From Shewanella decolorationis S12 (GTDB taxonomy: Bacteria > Pseudomonadota > Gammaproteobacteria > Enterobacterales > Shewanellaceae), in the NCBI RefSeq assembly GCF_000485795.1, contig NZ_AXZL01000057.1, forward strand, positions 1 through 64,000: a DNA stretch of 64,000 nt. The letters are read 5' to 3'. Position 1 is the first letter of the stretch; each line of letters opens with the position of its first letter. The position numbers were made by a program, and so were the translations under genes. Under the pieces are notes generated by a model. That model was not told the DNA's origin and searched no databases. It worked only from the letters and a program-made list of their open reading frames with translations. Positions 17,013 to 26,809 of the stretch are shown here, piece after piece.

Positions 17013-17468
17013 ATGAAAACCACTTTAATCAACAAAACCTTAGTTGGCGCGACTTTAATCATGAGCACTCTGGCGATTAGCATGACGGCTAACGCAGCAA
17101 CCCTAAAAGGTACAGAAACACTCAATGTTGTCAGCATTAATGGTCAAGCCACTAAAGCGTTTAAACCCGTTGAACTGCCCGAAGGTAAAGTACTGGTTGA
17201 AGTTAAATATCAAGATGTATTCAACTACCGTGCGGACGATAGTGGCACTTGGGTGAAGTCGGAACCTTTATTCTTTACCTTAGATGTTGCATCTCAGTCT
17301 AATTACCAAATTAGCACGCCTAAATTAGTCAGTGAGGCAGATGCGAGACGTTTTATTAAAAATCCCAGCATTCAATTAAGTGTGGATGATGCGACGCCAC
17401 AGCCACAGCCATTGCAAAACCACAGCCAATTAATGGCGGATATGTTGGAAAACCATCCCTCAAAATAA
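17013..17468 (+). CDS. DUF2057-like secreted protein
   Basis: The 151-residue protein has a signal peptide (about 1-28, ending ANA) and then a beta-rich domain beginning TLKGTETLNVVSINGQ, resembling the DUF2057 (YccT) family, whose function is unknown. The ATG at 17013 is preceded by GGAG at a good distance. The Gln/Pro-rich tail (PQPQPLQNH) looks disordered. It sits between two metal-binding-type proteins without any Cys of its own, so its link to metal resistance is by position only. Confidence 0.7.
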   Translation: MKTTLINKTLVGATLIMSTLAISMTANAATLKGTETLNVVSINGQATKAFKPVELPEGKVLVEVKYQDVFNYRADDSGTWVKSEPLFFTLDVASQSNYQISTPKLVSEADARRFIKNPSIQLSVDDATPQPQPLQNHSQLMADMLENHPSK

Positions 17469-17540
17469 TTAAACCGTAGGAGTTTATAAACAGGGGCATT
17501 AACTGAAATGTGAGTTAACTCATTGCAGGATAATGCCTCT

Positions 17541-18017
17541 ATGCTAAAATCGAGCCGTTCATTATTTGGAATATTTATGCATCACACACTAGGTCGTTCA
17601 CTATTAGTCATATTCACTTTACTCGCACTCGTCGGGCAAAGTGTTGCGTCTAATGGTCACGCGATGGTGATGCGCTCTATGGAAATGAGCGCTATGGTTC
17701 ATAACCCTTCCAGCCAAGGAATGGACCATGCCGCCATGATGCAGATGAACACAGAGAACCGAGCTGATTCAGGTGCAATGGCCAGTACAGATTGCTGTAA
17801 CGATCAAATGCTTCCCGGCGCGAAGCAGCACTGCTGTGATGGCACCACATCTTGTCTTAATGACTGTGGACATTGTTTAACGATTTCAGTTGCCGGCACT
17901 CTTTTCAGCCCACACCTTTGGCCCAGTGTTGGACTGAGTGATACCCCAGTGGCCACTCCTATGCCTCATTTCCACTCTATCTCCCTGTCTTCGGCCTTCA
18001 AACCGCCGATAGCCTAG
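17541..18017 (+). CDS. Small membrane/secreted Met/Cys/His-rich protein
   Basis: The 158-residue product has an N-terminal hydrophobic segment (about 20-37, before SVASNGHAM), then a Met/His-rich region (MVMRSMEMSAMVH, GMDHAAMMQM) and a dense Cys cluster (DCCND, QHCCDG, SCLNDCGHC). The C-terminal ...FKPPIA ending is one I associate with CopL-type copper proteins. I chose the ATG at 17541, with AGGA about 10 bases upstream; a later Met (MHHTLG) is an alternative. Composition points to soft-metal binding in the periplasm. Confidence 0.7.
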   Translation: MLKSSRSLFGIFMHHTLGRSLLVIFTLLALVGQSVASNGHAMVMRSMEMSAMVHNPSSQGMDHAAMMQMNTENRADSGAMASTDCCNDQMLPGAKQHCCDGTTSCLNDCGHCLTISVAGTLFSPHLWPSVGLSDTPVATPMPHFHSISLSSAFKPPIA

Positions 18018-18236
18018 CCTCATTGTGCCCTTTTTTCAGGGCGAACAAAGCTAACAATTTATTTCGCCGTTTATTGTGGTGCACCAACAACTCAGCACCC
18101 AGAGTAAAGCAAAAGCGTAGTACTGATCCCGCTGACCGCTATGGCAGCCCTATTCGCGCAGGTTATCTGCGCAGAATAATACCAGTCACGTTTTATGCAC
18201 TCATATTCGGCTACCAAACCCGATGGAGTGAACAAT

Positions 18237-18497
18237 ATGAAAACCTTAACTAATCTTGCCTTAGTTGCATTTTTAATGACCAGCACCAGTGTGTTTGCTA
18301 CGGCAACGCCCCATGAGCACCACCATGACAATGCAGCGCCACAGGAACAAGCTCAAACCTATGTTTGCCCTATGCACCCAGAAGTGACAGGTAACAAAGG
18401 TGACACTTGCCCTAAATGTGGCATGAATTTAGAGCCAAAAGCGACTGAAGAGAAAATGGCTGACGGTGCAATGCACAAAGACCACGCGCACCACTAA
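18237..18497 (+). CDS. Small periplasmic heavy-metal-binding-domain protein
   Basis: This 86-residue protein has a signal peptide (about 1-20), a His-rich linker (HEHHHD), and one heavy-metal-binding domain YVCPMHPEV...CPKCGMNL (about 38-62), ending in HKDHAHH. The Cys-Pro-Met-His plus CxxC pattern is the HMBD found fused to CusB and copper P-type ATPases. As a free-standing secreted unit it may be a periplasmic copper carrier in place of CusF, which is absent here. The ATG at 18237 lies 9 bases after GGAG. It ends 22 bases before the CusB-like gene. Confidence 0.85.
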   Translation: MKTLTNLALVAFLMTSTSVFATATPHEHHHDNAAPQEQAQTYVCPMHPEVTGNKGDTCPKCGMNLEPKATEEKMADGAMHKDHAHH

Positions 18498-18518
18498 GCT
18501 AGGCTGGAGATGAGGCAT

Positions 18519-20027
18519 ATGAAGCAATTTAATAAAGTAAAAAAGCCGGGCCCTAAGGCTGTATTGATACTCAGCAGCCTACTGATGGGGACGCCTTGGT
18601 TAACCCAAGCGCAGCTCGTTAATGCCGCAACACAAGCTGAAGCGGGCCACGAACATGCGCACGATACTAACAGCGCAAATCAAGTCAAAACCTACACTTG
18701 CCCAATGCACCCCGAGGTTGAAAGTCACGAACCCGGTCGTTGCCCTAAGTGCAATATGTTCCTCGTTGAGAAGGAAGAAGAGGAAGAGGCAAGCACTGCC
18801 AGCCAACATGCGGATCATCAAGCCAGTGGCGCAAGCCAAAATGCAGCGCAAGTCTTTGATACACCAACGCCTAAAGCCAATAACTTAGTCAAGAATCAAA
18901 GTTTAGGGGCAACCATAAAATACGTCTGCCCTATGCACGCCCACATTATTAGTGATGTGCCAGGCACTTGCCCTATCTGTGGCATGAATTTAGAAAAGGT
19001 TGAAACCGGCGGTAATACCCAAGAAATCAACCTCAATGTCTCTGGCAGCATGCAACAGGCACTCGCCCTGAAAGTGGCCGAAGTGAAACGCGATACCCTG
19101 TGGAAATTTGTCGAAACTGTGGGCCAAATCGACTACGACGAGAGCCAAATCAACCATGTGCACGCCCGTGTTACTGGCTGGATTGAGAAGTTGATGATCA
19201 AATCCGTTGGCGACTCAGTCAAAAAAGGCCAGCTGTTATACGAGATCTATTCACCCGATCTGATTAACGCCCAGGATGACTATCTGTTAGCGCTCGATAC
19301 CGCCAAGTCTGCGGGTAACGGTAGCCGTTATCAGGATTTAGTCCGTAAAGCGGGATTACGCTTGTCACTACTTGGGATGAATGAAAAGCAAATTCAACAA
19401 CTTGCAGACTCACGTCAGACCCAGTACCGCGTGCCTTTCTATGCCCTGCAAGATGGCATAGTCAAAGCACTCGATGTGCGCGATGGCATGTATATCCAAC
19501 CCTCTACTGAGGTGATGTCGGTTGTCGACCTTTCCAAAGTGTGGGTGATCGCCGATGTGTTTGAAAACGAGCAAAGCTGGATTGCCCTAGGGCAGAAAGC
19601 CGAAGTCTCTGTGCCCGCCATGAATATCAGCGGTATCGAAGGCACAATTGACTATATCTACCCAGAGCTTGACCCCATCACCCGCAGCTTAAGAGTGCGT
19701 GTGGTGCTGAATAATACCGATGTATCCCTCAGACCTAAGACGCTTGCCAAGGTATCGCTCTTCGGCGGGCCCAATAAAGATGTGTTAGTGATCCCGCAGG
19801 AAGCCCTGATCCAAACGGGTAAAGAAAACCGCGTGATAGTAAAACAGGCCGACGACAGCTTTACCGCTAAGGCCGTGACAGTCGGCATGATGAGCCAAGG
19901 TAAGGCCGAGATAGTCTCGGGTCTCAGTGAAGGTGAACGCGTGGTGACATCGGGACAATTCCTACTCGACTCCGAGGCCAGCCTCAAGGGCAGCTTAATG
20001 CGTCTAAGCAGCGGCCATCAGCACTAG
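18519..20027 (+). CDS. cusB: CusB-like RND efflux adaptor with two N-terminal metal-binding domains
   Basis: This membrane-fusion adaptor links an inner-membrane RND pump to an outer-membrane channel. After a signal or anchor segment (about 10-35) come two heavy-metal-binding domains, YTCPMHPEV...CPKCNMF and YVCPMHAHI...CPICGMNL, then the adaptor core: a barrel-sandwich hybrid (VHARVTGWIEKLMIKSVGDSV...), a helical hairpin, and the beta-barrel region ending SGQFLLDSEASL. Double HMBD adaptors are typical of Cu/Ag exporters in this group. Two ATGs lie close together (18510, 18519); the second has the better ribosome-site distance. It is 9 bases from the pump gene. Confidence 0.93.
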   Translation: MKQFNKVKKPGPKAVLILSSLLMGTPWLTQAQLVNAATQAEAGHEHAHDTNSANQVKTYTCPMHPEVESHEPGRCPKCNMFLVEKEEEEEASTASQHADHQASGASQNAAQVFDTPTPKANNLVKNQSLGATIKYVCPMHAHIISDVPGTCPICGMNLEKVETGGNTQEINLNVSGSMQQALALKVAEVKRDTLWKFVETVGQIDYDESQINHVHARVTGWIEKLMIKSVGDSVKKGQLLYEIYSPDLINAQDDYLLALDTAKSAGNGSRYQDLVRKAGLRLSLLGMNEKQIQQLADSRQTQYRVPFYALQDGIVKALDVRDGMYIQPSTEVMSVVDLSKVWVIADVFENEQSWIALGQKAEVSVPAMNISGIEGTIDYIYPELDPITRSLRVRVVLNNTDVSLRPKTLAKVSLFGGPNKDVLVIPQEALIQTGKENRVIVKQADDSFTAKAVTVGMMSQGKAEIVSGLSEGERVVTSGQFLLDSEASLKGSLMRLSSGHQH

Positions 20028-20036
20028 GAGCGGATT

Positions 20037-23000
20037 ATGTTGAAATATATTATTGAGTCCTCGATCAGACAAAGGCTCATGGTGTTGATTATCGCCATGA
20101 TGATCACTGTCTGGGGGATACAGGAGCTGCGTAAAACGCCGCTCGATGCCCTGCCGGACTTATCCGACGTACAGGTGATTATTAAGACTCCTTATCCGGG
20201 TCAAGCGCCAAAATTGGTTGAAGAACAAGTAACTTACCCACTCTCAACCGCCATGTTAGCGGTGCCCGGTGCAAAAACCGTGCGGGGTTTCTCGATGTTT
20301 GGTGACTCTTATGTGTATGTGATCTTCGAAGATGGTACCGACATCTATTGGGCACGTTCACGGGTGTTGGAGTATTTAAGCCAGATCAGCAGTCGCTTAC
20401 CTCAAGGGGTACAACCCTCACTCGGCCCCGATGCCTCAGGCGTGGGTTGGGTATTTGAGTACGCACTGGTCGATCGCTCCGGCAACTTAGACCTGTCTCA
20501 GCTCAAGAGCTTGCAAGATTGGTATCTCAAACTCGAGCTACAAAGTGTTGCCGGCGTCTCCGAAGTTGCGACCGTCGGCGGCATGGAACAAACCTATCAG
20601 ATCGTGCTTGAGCCAGACAAAATGGCGATTTACAAGCTCGATATCGCCGCCGTTAAGCAAGCGATCGATAAAGCCAACAGCGAAGCAGGTGGTTCTGTGG
20701 TCGAAATGGCCGAAGCCGAATACATGGTGCGCGCTAAGGGTTATCGCCAAACCTTAGAGGATTTCCGTGAAATTCCTTTAGGGATCACTAGCCCATCCGG
20801 CACAGGCTTGTTGCTTAAGGATGTTGCGACCGTCCGTAAAGGCCCAGCTTCTCGCCGTGGTATTGCCGAGCTAGATGGCGAAGGCGAAGTCGTGGGCGGT
20901 ATTGTGGTCATGCGTTACGGTGAAAACGCCCTCGCGACTATCGATGCCGTCAAAGCCAAGCTTGAAGAGTTAAAAACCGGTCTGCCTGACGGCGTGGAAA
21001 TCATTCCAACCTATGACCGTTCGCAACTGATCCAAAAGTCCGTCGACAACCTATTCAGCAAAGTGGTCGAAGAAATGCTGGTCGTGGGCTTAGTGTGTCT
21101 GCTGTTTTTGCTGCATGCGCGCTCAACCTTAGTGGCCGTTATCACCTTGCCGCTGTCGATTCTCATCGCCTTTATCGTGATGAACAAAATGGGCGTGAAT
21201 GCCAACATCATGAGCCTTGGCGGTATCGCCATTGCTATCGGTGCGGTCGTTGACGGTGCCATCGTTATGATCGAAAACCTGCACAAACATTTGGAGCATT
21301 TTAAAGCCGAGCACGACCGTGAGCCTTCGGTAAAAGAGCATTGGCGCATTGTGACCGAGGCCTCGATTGAAGTCGGCCCAGCGCTATTTTTCTCGCTGAT
21401 TATCATCACCTTAAGCTTTGTGCCCGTCTTCGCGCTAGAGGCGCAAGAAGGACGCTTATTCGCACCGCTCGCCTATACCAAAACCTTTGCTATGGCGGCG
21501 GCCGCGTTTTTATCTATCACCTTAGTGCCGATTCTCATGGGTTACTTTATCCGTGGGAAAATCCCAAGCGAGCGCAGTAACCCTATCAGTCGCGTGCTGA
21601 TTGCCCTGTATCAACCGACATTAAAACTGGTGCTTAAGTTCCCTAAAGTCACCATAGTGCTTGCCTTAGTGGCATTAGCGAGTGCTTGGTATCCCATGAC
21701 GCGCATGGGCAGTGAGTTTATGCCCGCCCTCGAAGAGGGGGATTTGCTCTATATGCCAACGGCACTGCCTGGGATCAGCGCCAGTAAAGCCGCCGAAGTG
21801 CTGCAACAGACCGACCGTTTGATTAAAACCGTCCCTGAAGTGGCCCGCGTATTCGGTAAAGTCGGCCGCGCCGAAACCGCAACCGATCCCGCGCCGCTGA
21901 CCATGCTCGAAACCACGATTATGCTCAAACCCCATGACGAATGGCGTGAAGGCATGACCTTAGACGGCATCATTAATCAGCTACAGCAAACGGTGAAAGT
22001 GCCAGGCCTAACCAACGCTTGGGTGCAACCAATTAAAACTCGTATCGATATGCTGTCGACAGGGATTAAAACCCCCGTGGGGATTAAGATCACCGGCGCC
22101 GATGTCAATGAGCTACAAACCCTAGGCGCTAAGATTGAGGCTATCTTAAGTAAAGTGCCGCACACCAAATCGGCCTACGCCGAACGCAGTGGTGGCGGTC
22201 GCTATATTGATATCAGCCCCAAACTCGATGTAGCCGCCCGCTATGGCATGACACTACAGGATATCCAAGATGTAGTACGTTACGCGATTGGCGGTATGGA
22301 TATTGGCGAGTCGGTGCAGGGCTCAGAGCGCTACCCCATCAACCTGCGTTACCCACGCGAACTGCGTGACAATATCGAGAAACTGCGCGAACTGCCGGTG
22401 ATCACTAAATCAGGCCATTATTTGCCACTGCGTAATTTGGCCGATATCGAAATTACCGATGGCGCACCAATGCTTAAGAGTGAAAACGGCCGGTTAATCT
22501 CGTGGGTGTTTATCGATATCGAAGGCACTTCGATTGGTGAATATATCACGGCCGCCAAAACAGCCTTGGATGAGGAACTCGTGGTCCCAGCCCGTTACAG
22601 CTACAGCTTTGCGGGTCAGTACGAGTATATGCAGCGAGTCGACGCTAAACTCAAGCAAGTGATCCCCATGGCACTCGGGGTAATCTTTATCCTACTGATG
22701 ATGACCTTTGGCTCGACCATGCAGGCCAGCATTATTATGCTCAGCCTTCCCTTCGCCCTCGTGGGTAGCACTTGGTTGTTGTATCTACTCGGCTACAACA
22801 TCTCGGTCGCCGTCGCGGTGGGGATGATCGCCCTTGCGGGGGTCGCCGCCGAATTCGGAGTGGTAATGTTGGTGTACCTCAATAACGCCATCAAACATCG
22901 GCAGGAGAAGAATACCTACCACACAGTCGAGGACTTAAAAGAAGCCTTGATTGAAGGTGCAGTAATGCGTATTCGACCTAAAGCAATGACAGTAGCAACC

Positions 23001-23174
23001 ATCTTCTTCGGCCTTTTGCCCATCATGTGGGGCGCAGGTTCGGGTAACGATGTAATGCAAAAAATCGCCGCCCCTATGGTCGGCGGTATGGTGACAGCAC
23101 CGATATTGTCGCTGTTTGTTCTGCCTGCACTGTATCTGTTGATCTACGCTCGCCAAATCAATAAAGCAGAATAA
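20037..23174 (+). CDS. cusA: CusA/CzcA-family RND heavy-metal efflux pump
   Basis: This 1045-residue inner-membrane proton antiporter has the HME-RND length and plan: a first membrane helix (about 10-30), TPYPGQAP and ALPDLSDVQ near the start, a large periplasmic loop, helices 2-6 including GGIAIAIGAVVDGAIVMIEN, a second periplasmic loop, and helices 7-12 with GMIALAGVAAEFGVVMLVYL. The acidic and charged residues in the fourth-helix motif DGAIVMIEN fit monovalent or divalent metal pumps. With the Met-rich proteins and HMBD adaptor upstream, Cu(I)/Ag(I) is the best guess. No CusC-type outer-membrane factor follows; a terminator closes the unit. Confidence 0.95.
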   Translation: MLKYIIESSIRQRLMVLIIAMMITVWGIQELRKTPLDALPDLSDVQVIIKTPYPGQAPKLVEEQVTYPLSTAMLAVPGAKTVRGFSMFGDSYVYVIFEDGTDIYWARSRVLEYLSQISSRLPQGVQPSLGPDASGVGWVFEYALVDRSGNLDLSQLKSLQDWYLKLELQSVAGVSEVATVGGMEQTYQIVLEPDKMAIYKLDIAAVKQAIDKANSEAGGSVVEMAEAEYMVRAKGYRQTLEDFREIPLGITSPSGTGLLLKDVATVRKGPASRRGIAELDGEGEVVGGIVVMRYGENALATIDAVKAKLEELKTGLPDGVEIIPTYDRSQLIQKSVDNLFSKVVEEMLVVGLVCLLFLLHARSTLVAVITLPLSILIAFIVMNKMGVNANIMSLGGIAIAIGAVVDGAIVMIENLHKHLEHFKAEHDREPSVKEHWRIVTEASIEVGPALFFSLIIITLSFVPVFALEAQEGRLFAPLAYTKTFAMAAAAFLSITLVPILMGYFIRGKIPSERSNPISRVLIALYQPTLKLVLKFPKVTIVLALVALASAWYPMTRMGSEFMPALEEGDLLYMPTALPGISASKAAEVLQQTDRLIKTVPEVARVFGKVGRAETATDPAPLTMLETTIMLKPHDEWREGMTLDGIINQLQQTVKVPGLTNAWVQPIKTRIDMLSTGIKTPVGIKITGADVNELQTLGAKIEAILSKVPHTKSAYAERSGGGRYIDISPKLDVAARYGMTLQDIQDVVRYAIGGMDIGESVQGSERYPINLRYPRELRDNIEKLRELPVITKSGHYLPLRNLADIEITDGAPMLKSENGRLISWVFIDIEGTSIGEYITAAKTALDEELVVPARYSYSFAGQYEYMQRVDAKLKQVIPMALGVIFILLMMTFGSTMQASIIMLSLPFALVGSTWLLYLLGYNISVAVAVGMIALAGVAAEFGVVMLVYLNNAIKHRQEKNTYHTVEDLKEALIEGAVMRIRPKAMTVATIFFGLLPIMWGAGSGNDVMQKIAAPMVGGMVTAPILSLFVLPALYLLIYARQINKAE

Positions 23175-23193
23175 CCCTTTGCTTTAACTCACC

Positions 23194-23233
23194 ATAACCC
23201 CTAGCGAGATTAGCGCTAGGGGTTATGTTTTTT
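23194..23233 (+). terminator. Rho-independent terminator after the efflux operon
   Basis: A 13-bp perfect stem (ATAACCCCTAGCG / CGCTAGGGGTTAT) with a 7-base loop is followed by GTTTTTT on the plus strand, 20 bases after the pump gene. Confidence 0.95.
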
Positions 23234-23352
23234 GAATTCAAAGTAGTTTTTCAGTCAATATCCTATTCGCGTATTCGGTAATTTCACTGCACAATAGCGG
23301 CTTGCAACACCATATGTTTGTGCCACCGCCATAGCAGAAAGGACGCCAGCGA

Positions 23353-24510
23353 ATGACAGCTTTATTTTCTCTTCCCATCCACAACCGCGCAGGTATTTAT
23401 CGCCATAGCTTTGGCCTACTGGGGCTGTTGTTGATAGGTTTTACGCCCATCGCCCTTCAGGCGGCCCCTGCCTCGGGAGAGTTTGTCGCCAATAAGCGCT
23501 GCGAACTGTTTCAGTCTAAAAATAAACAAACCAATCCCGATGATTGGCAGAGCAATATTGGCGAGCGTTATCCCGTTGCCGAAATTTTAGGTAACAGTGC
23601 CAACCCCGATTGGCTTCGGGTGCGAACTAATGCCAACAGCTCGCCACTGCGTTGGATAAAAGGTGATTGCGGACAATACAATGCCGCAGCTACAGCGCCC
23701 GCCGAATCCATAGCGACCGCTCAGCCCACAGCGAATGTCGAGCCCGCGCAAACAAGCCTCACTAGCGAGAGTGCAGCGGTTAAGAGTGAAAACCCGCAAG
23801 AACGTGGCACGCCAGAGAAGCGCCAAGGCAATGTGTGCCAAATCGAGGATAACTACGACTCCAATGTGCTCGCCCTGAGTTGGCAGAGCACCTTTTGCGA
23901 ACTCTATGGCAGCCGTAAACCCGAGTGCCGCGCCTTAAGCCAGAACAGTGATGCGCCTCAGTGGCAACACTTTAGCCTGCATGGCCTCTGGCCGAATCGT
24001 CAGCAATGTGGCACCCGTTACGGCTTTTGCAGCAGCGTGAAACAACAACCGAGTGATTTTTGTGATTATCCCGAGGTGACGCTCAATGCCTCCGTCCAAA
24101 AAAATCTCGAGGAAGTGATGCCAAGCGCCCGCTACGGCAGCTGTTTAGAGCGCCATGAATGGTGGAAACATGGCACCTGTCGCAACCAAGACCCTAATGA
24201 CTACTTCTTTCTCGCGACTCAGCTGACGCAGGAAGTGAATGCCTCGGCATGGGTGCAACAATTCATCCATGAAAGAATCGGTAAAAAAGTGACTCAACAG
24301 GAGCTAAATCAGAGCTTTGATGCCAGCTTTGGCCAAGGTGCGCACACTAAAGTCACCCTAGACTGCGCCAAAGGACTCTTGAGTGAAATCCGCATTAACC
24401 TGCCTCAAGTCATCAACAACTACGACTCTTTGCCGAGTCTGCTCGCGAAGGCGCCGAAGGCGAAAAAAACCAATTGCCCGGCCACACTGTTTATCGACAA
24501 TCCAAACTAA
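23353..24510 (+). CDS. Secreted ribonuclease T2-family enzyme with N-terminal extension
   Basis: RNase T2 enzymes cleave single-stranded RNA in the periplasm or outside the cell. The 385-residue protein has a signal peptide (about 18-38), an extra domain (about 45-110, CELFQSKNKQ to IKGDCGQY, possibly SH3-like), a low-complexity Ala/Thr/Glu linker, then the T2 domain (about 155-385). Both catalytic signatures are present: HGLWP (CAS I) and EWWKHGTC (CAS II), along with several Cys pairs. The N-terminal domain is not part of the E. coli RNase I plan. It is a single gene between terminator 23194 and the chemoreceptor. Confidence 0.9.
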   Translation: MTALFSLPIHNRAGIYRHSFGLLGLLLIGFTPIALQAAPASGEFVANKRCELFQSKNKQTNPDDWQSNIGERYPVAEILGNSANPDWLRVRTNANSSPLRWIKGDCGQYNAAATAPAESIATAQPTANVEPAQTSLTSESAAVKSENPQERGTPEKRQGNVCQIEDNYDSNVLALSWQSTFCELYGSRKPECRALSQNSDAPQWQHFSLHGLWPNRQQCGTRYGFCSSVKQQPSDFCDYPEVTLNASVQKNLEEVMPSARYGSCLERHEWWKHGTCRNQDPNDYFFLATQLTQEVNASAWVQQFIHERIGKKVTQQELNQSFDASFGQGAHTKVTLDCAKGLLSEIRINLPQVINNYDSLPSLLAKAPKAKKTNCPATLFIDNPN

Positions 24511-24735
24511 CCGCATACAGCCAGTGGCGAGGTATATCGCCACTGGCAACCGCTTATAAACAAGAGGCTAAAAACGGTTATCCCTCCCAAACGCCCTCGC
24601 CCAATATTAACGAAACTTCATTTAAGCTGTCCCTTTACCTCAGGATATGTCTCCTATACTCAAACAAGCCGTGCCTAGTACAGGAGCTAGCGCTTTAATC
24701 CAAGCCATGGAAGACAAGTTCACTCTGAGGTAACT

Positions 24736-26697
24736 ATGTTTTCTATCAATCAGTTAACGCTCACTAAAAAGCTTGCGATCGTTCCTGTCTTTCTCGTCGC
24801 CATGCTTATAACTTTAGGGGTATTAAGCTACTTTGCCCTGACCGACATTGATAATCGGATGCGCGCCGTTACCGAAGATCTTGCCCCAGAAAGCGATCTC
24901 ACCAGTAGCCTGCTACAGGAAATTTATCGCCTGCGCCTCACGGTAAAAACCTATGTCAAAACCGGCTCCAGCGAGACGGCAGCCGAATTTAGCGCCCAAG
25001 ACATCAAAACCCGCGACATATTGGCAAAGGCCAAAGCCCATATAGATAATCCTGAACGAACTCAAATGCTTGAGCAGATCATTGCCCATGAAAAAGAGTA
25101 CGTGGATATTTTTAATCACCAAGTCGTAACTAATCAGCAGCAAAGAGCCAAGCTAGTCACCGGCATACTCGATGTCAAAGGGCCCGAAATCGAGAAAATT
25201 ATCTCCCAGATCATGCAGTCATCTTTTACCGATGGCGATGTACAGGGCGCCTTCTTCGCCGGTAAAAATCTGCGTGAACTGCTCTTGGCTCGCCTCTATG
25301 TCAGCAAGTTTCTCCTCGATAACCAAGCCGATCAGGCTCAGCGTTTTCGGGATGAAATCGTCAACACTCATACCACTATGGATGAGCTTGCCGCCGCGCT
25401 CGATAACTTGAGCTATCAATCACAAGTCAAGCAAGCCGCCGGACTGCTCAGCGAGTATGAACAAGCGGCCAACGGGGTTTTTGAGGCGATTAACAACCGC
25501 AATCAAGCCATAGTGCAGCTCGATAATATCGGCATCGAAATGGCGCAGATAACCTCAGATCTGCAAGACAATACCATGAAGTCTCTCTCCGAAGCGGGCG
25601 ATATCGCCGCCAAGGAAGTCAGCCAAAAAATCATCTTTATCAACATTATCCTGCTGATCGCGATTCTGCTTTCCGCCTTTATTACCGTGATAGTGACCCA
25701 AAGCCTGCTGCGCACCATACGTGAAGTAGTGGCGCTACTGAATGAAATCGCCGATGGCGAGGCCGATCTCACTCAGCGCCTCCCCGTAAACGGCCATGAC
25801 GAACTGACCCAACTTGCCAAAAACTTTAACCGCTTTGTGCTGCGGATCCAGCAGTTAGTGGCCGAAGTTAAAGACACGACTGTTCAAATGGTTAGCGCAT
25901 CAACCCAGCTCAACAGTGTGACTCACAGTGCAACTCAAGACATGAGTTCACAGCAGAATGAAACCCAACTCGTCGCCTCGGCCATCACCGAAATGGCCGC
26001 CAGTGCCGTCGAAGTCGCTGCCAGTGCCGATACTGCCAATAAGCTCTCGGAGGATGCCAAAGCGCAAGCGCTCCTCGGCCGCGAGACAGTCACCCGCGCC
26101 ACCCATTCGATGAGGGAACTGGCAAGCAAAGTCGAAGCCTCGGCCACCACCATAGAACAGTTACGTAACGACAGCGATAAGATTGGTGCCGTGCTGGATG
26201 TGATCCGCGCCATTGCCGAGCAAACCAATCTGTTGGCGCTCAACGCAGCCATCGAAGCGGCGCGGGCGGGCGAGCAAGGACGTGGCTTTGCCGTGGTGGC
26301 CGATGAAGTACGTTCACTTGCCAGCCGAACGCAAGAATCGACCAAGCAAATCCAGCAAATCATCCAAACACTGCAGGATAGATCGGGCTCAGCGGCGACT
26401 ATGATGGGACAAAGCCGAGAAGCGACCAACAGCACGGTCGAGCAAGTGACCCAAGTGGAATCGGCCCTCTCGACTATCACCGAAATGGTCATGTCGATCA
26501 CCCACTCGGTTTCACAAATGGCCCACGCTGCCGAGCAGCAGTCTACTGTGGTGGAAGAAATTAATATGTCGATCAACAGCGTGAATGACAGTGCCAACCG
26601 CACTCTGACGGGGGTTAAACAGGCAGCCAGCTCTGCCAATGGCTTGCTGGGGATAGGACAACAGCTGGATGGTTTAGTGAGTGAGTTTAAGGTGTAG
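24736..26697 (+). CDS. Methyl-accepting chemotaxis protein
   Basis: The 653-residue transmembrane chemoreceptor has a membrane segment at about 12-33, a ~260-residue all-helical periplasmic domain (resembling a bimodular helical sensor), a second membrane segment (about 300-320), a HAMP domain (about 322-375) and a complete signalling coiled coil with the hairpin tip [20 protein letters not shown] (near 497-516). GAGG precedes the ATG. The ligand is unknown; there is no C-terminal CheR-binding pentapeptide. It is a single gene closed by a terminator. Confidence 0.95.
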   Translation: MFSINQLTLTKKLAIVPVFLVAMLITLGVLSYFALTDIDNRMRAVTEDLAPESDLTSSLLQEIYRLRLTVKTYVKTGSSETAAEFSAQDIKTRDILAKAKAHIDNPERTQMLEQIIAHEKEYVDIFNHQVVTNQQQRAKLVTGILDVKGPEIEKIISQIMQSSFTDGDVQGAFFAGKNLRELLLARLYVSKFLLDNQADQAQRFRDEIVNTHTTMDELAAALDNLSYQSQVKQAAGLLSEYEQAANGVFEAINNRNQAIVQLDNIGIEMAQITSDLQDNTMKSLSEAGDIAAKEVSQKIIFINIILLIAILLSAFITVIVTQSLLRTIREVVALLNEIADGEADLTQRLPVNGHDELTQLAKNFNRFVLRIQQLVAEVKDTTVQMVSASTQLNSVTHSATQDMSSQQNETQLVASAITEMAASAVEVAASADTANKLSEDAKAQALLGRETVTRATHSMRELASKVEASATTIEQLRNDSDKIGAVLDVIRAIAEQTNLLALNAAIEAARAGEQGRGFAVVADEVRSLASRTQESTKQIQQIIQTLQDRSGSAATMMGQSREATNSTVEQVTQVESALSTITEMVMSITHSVSQMAHAAEQQSTVVEEINMSINSVNDSANRTLTGVKQAASSANGLLGIGQQLDGLVSEFKV

Positions 26698-26739
26698 CCA
26701 GTAGCGGATAAAGAAATAAGCGCATCGACATAAGACCTT

Positions 26740-26777
26740 ATAAAACCTAGGTATGACTCAATAAACCTAGGTTTTAT
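26740..26777. terminator. Bidirectional hairpin terminator
   Basis: ATAAAACCTAGG and its exact complement flank a 14-base loop between the chemoreceptor and the convergent VOC gene, giving A/T runs on both strands. Confidence 0.85.
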
Positions 26778-26809
26778 CAGCGCTTATGCCGAAATCTCTC
26801 CTCGCCAGC

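Noticed and set aside
25935..26639. A 234-codon minus-strand frame opposite the chemoreceptor
   Set aside because: It is the reverse of the highly conserved signalling coiled coil, rich in Ser, Ala and Val, with no start signal; the plus-strand gene explains the DNA.
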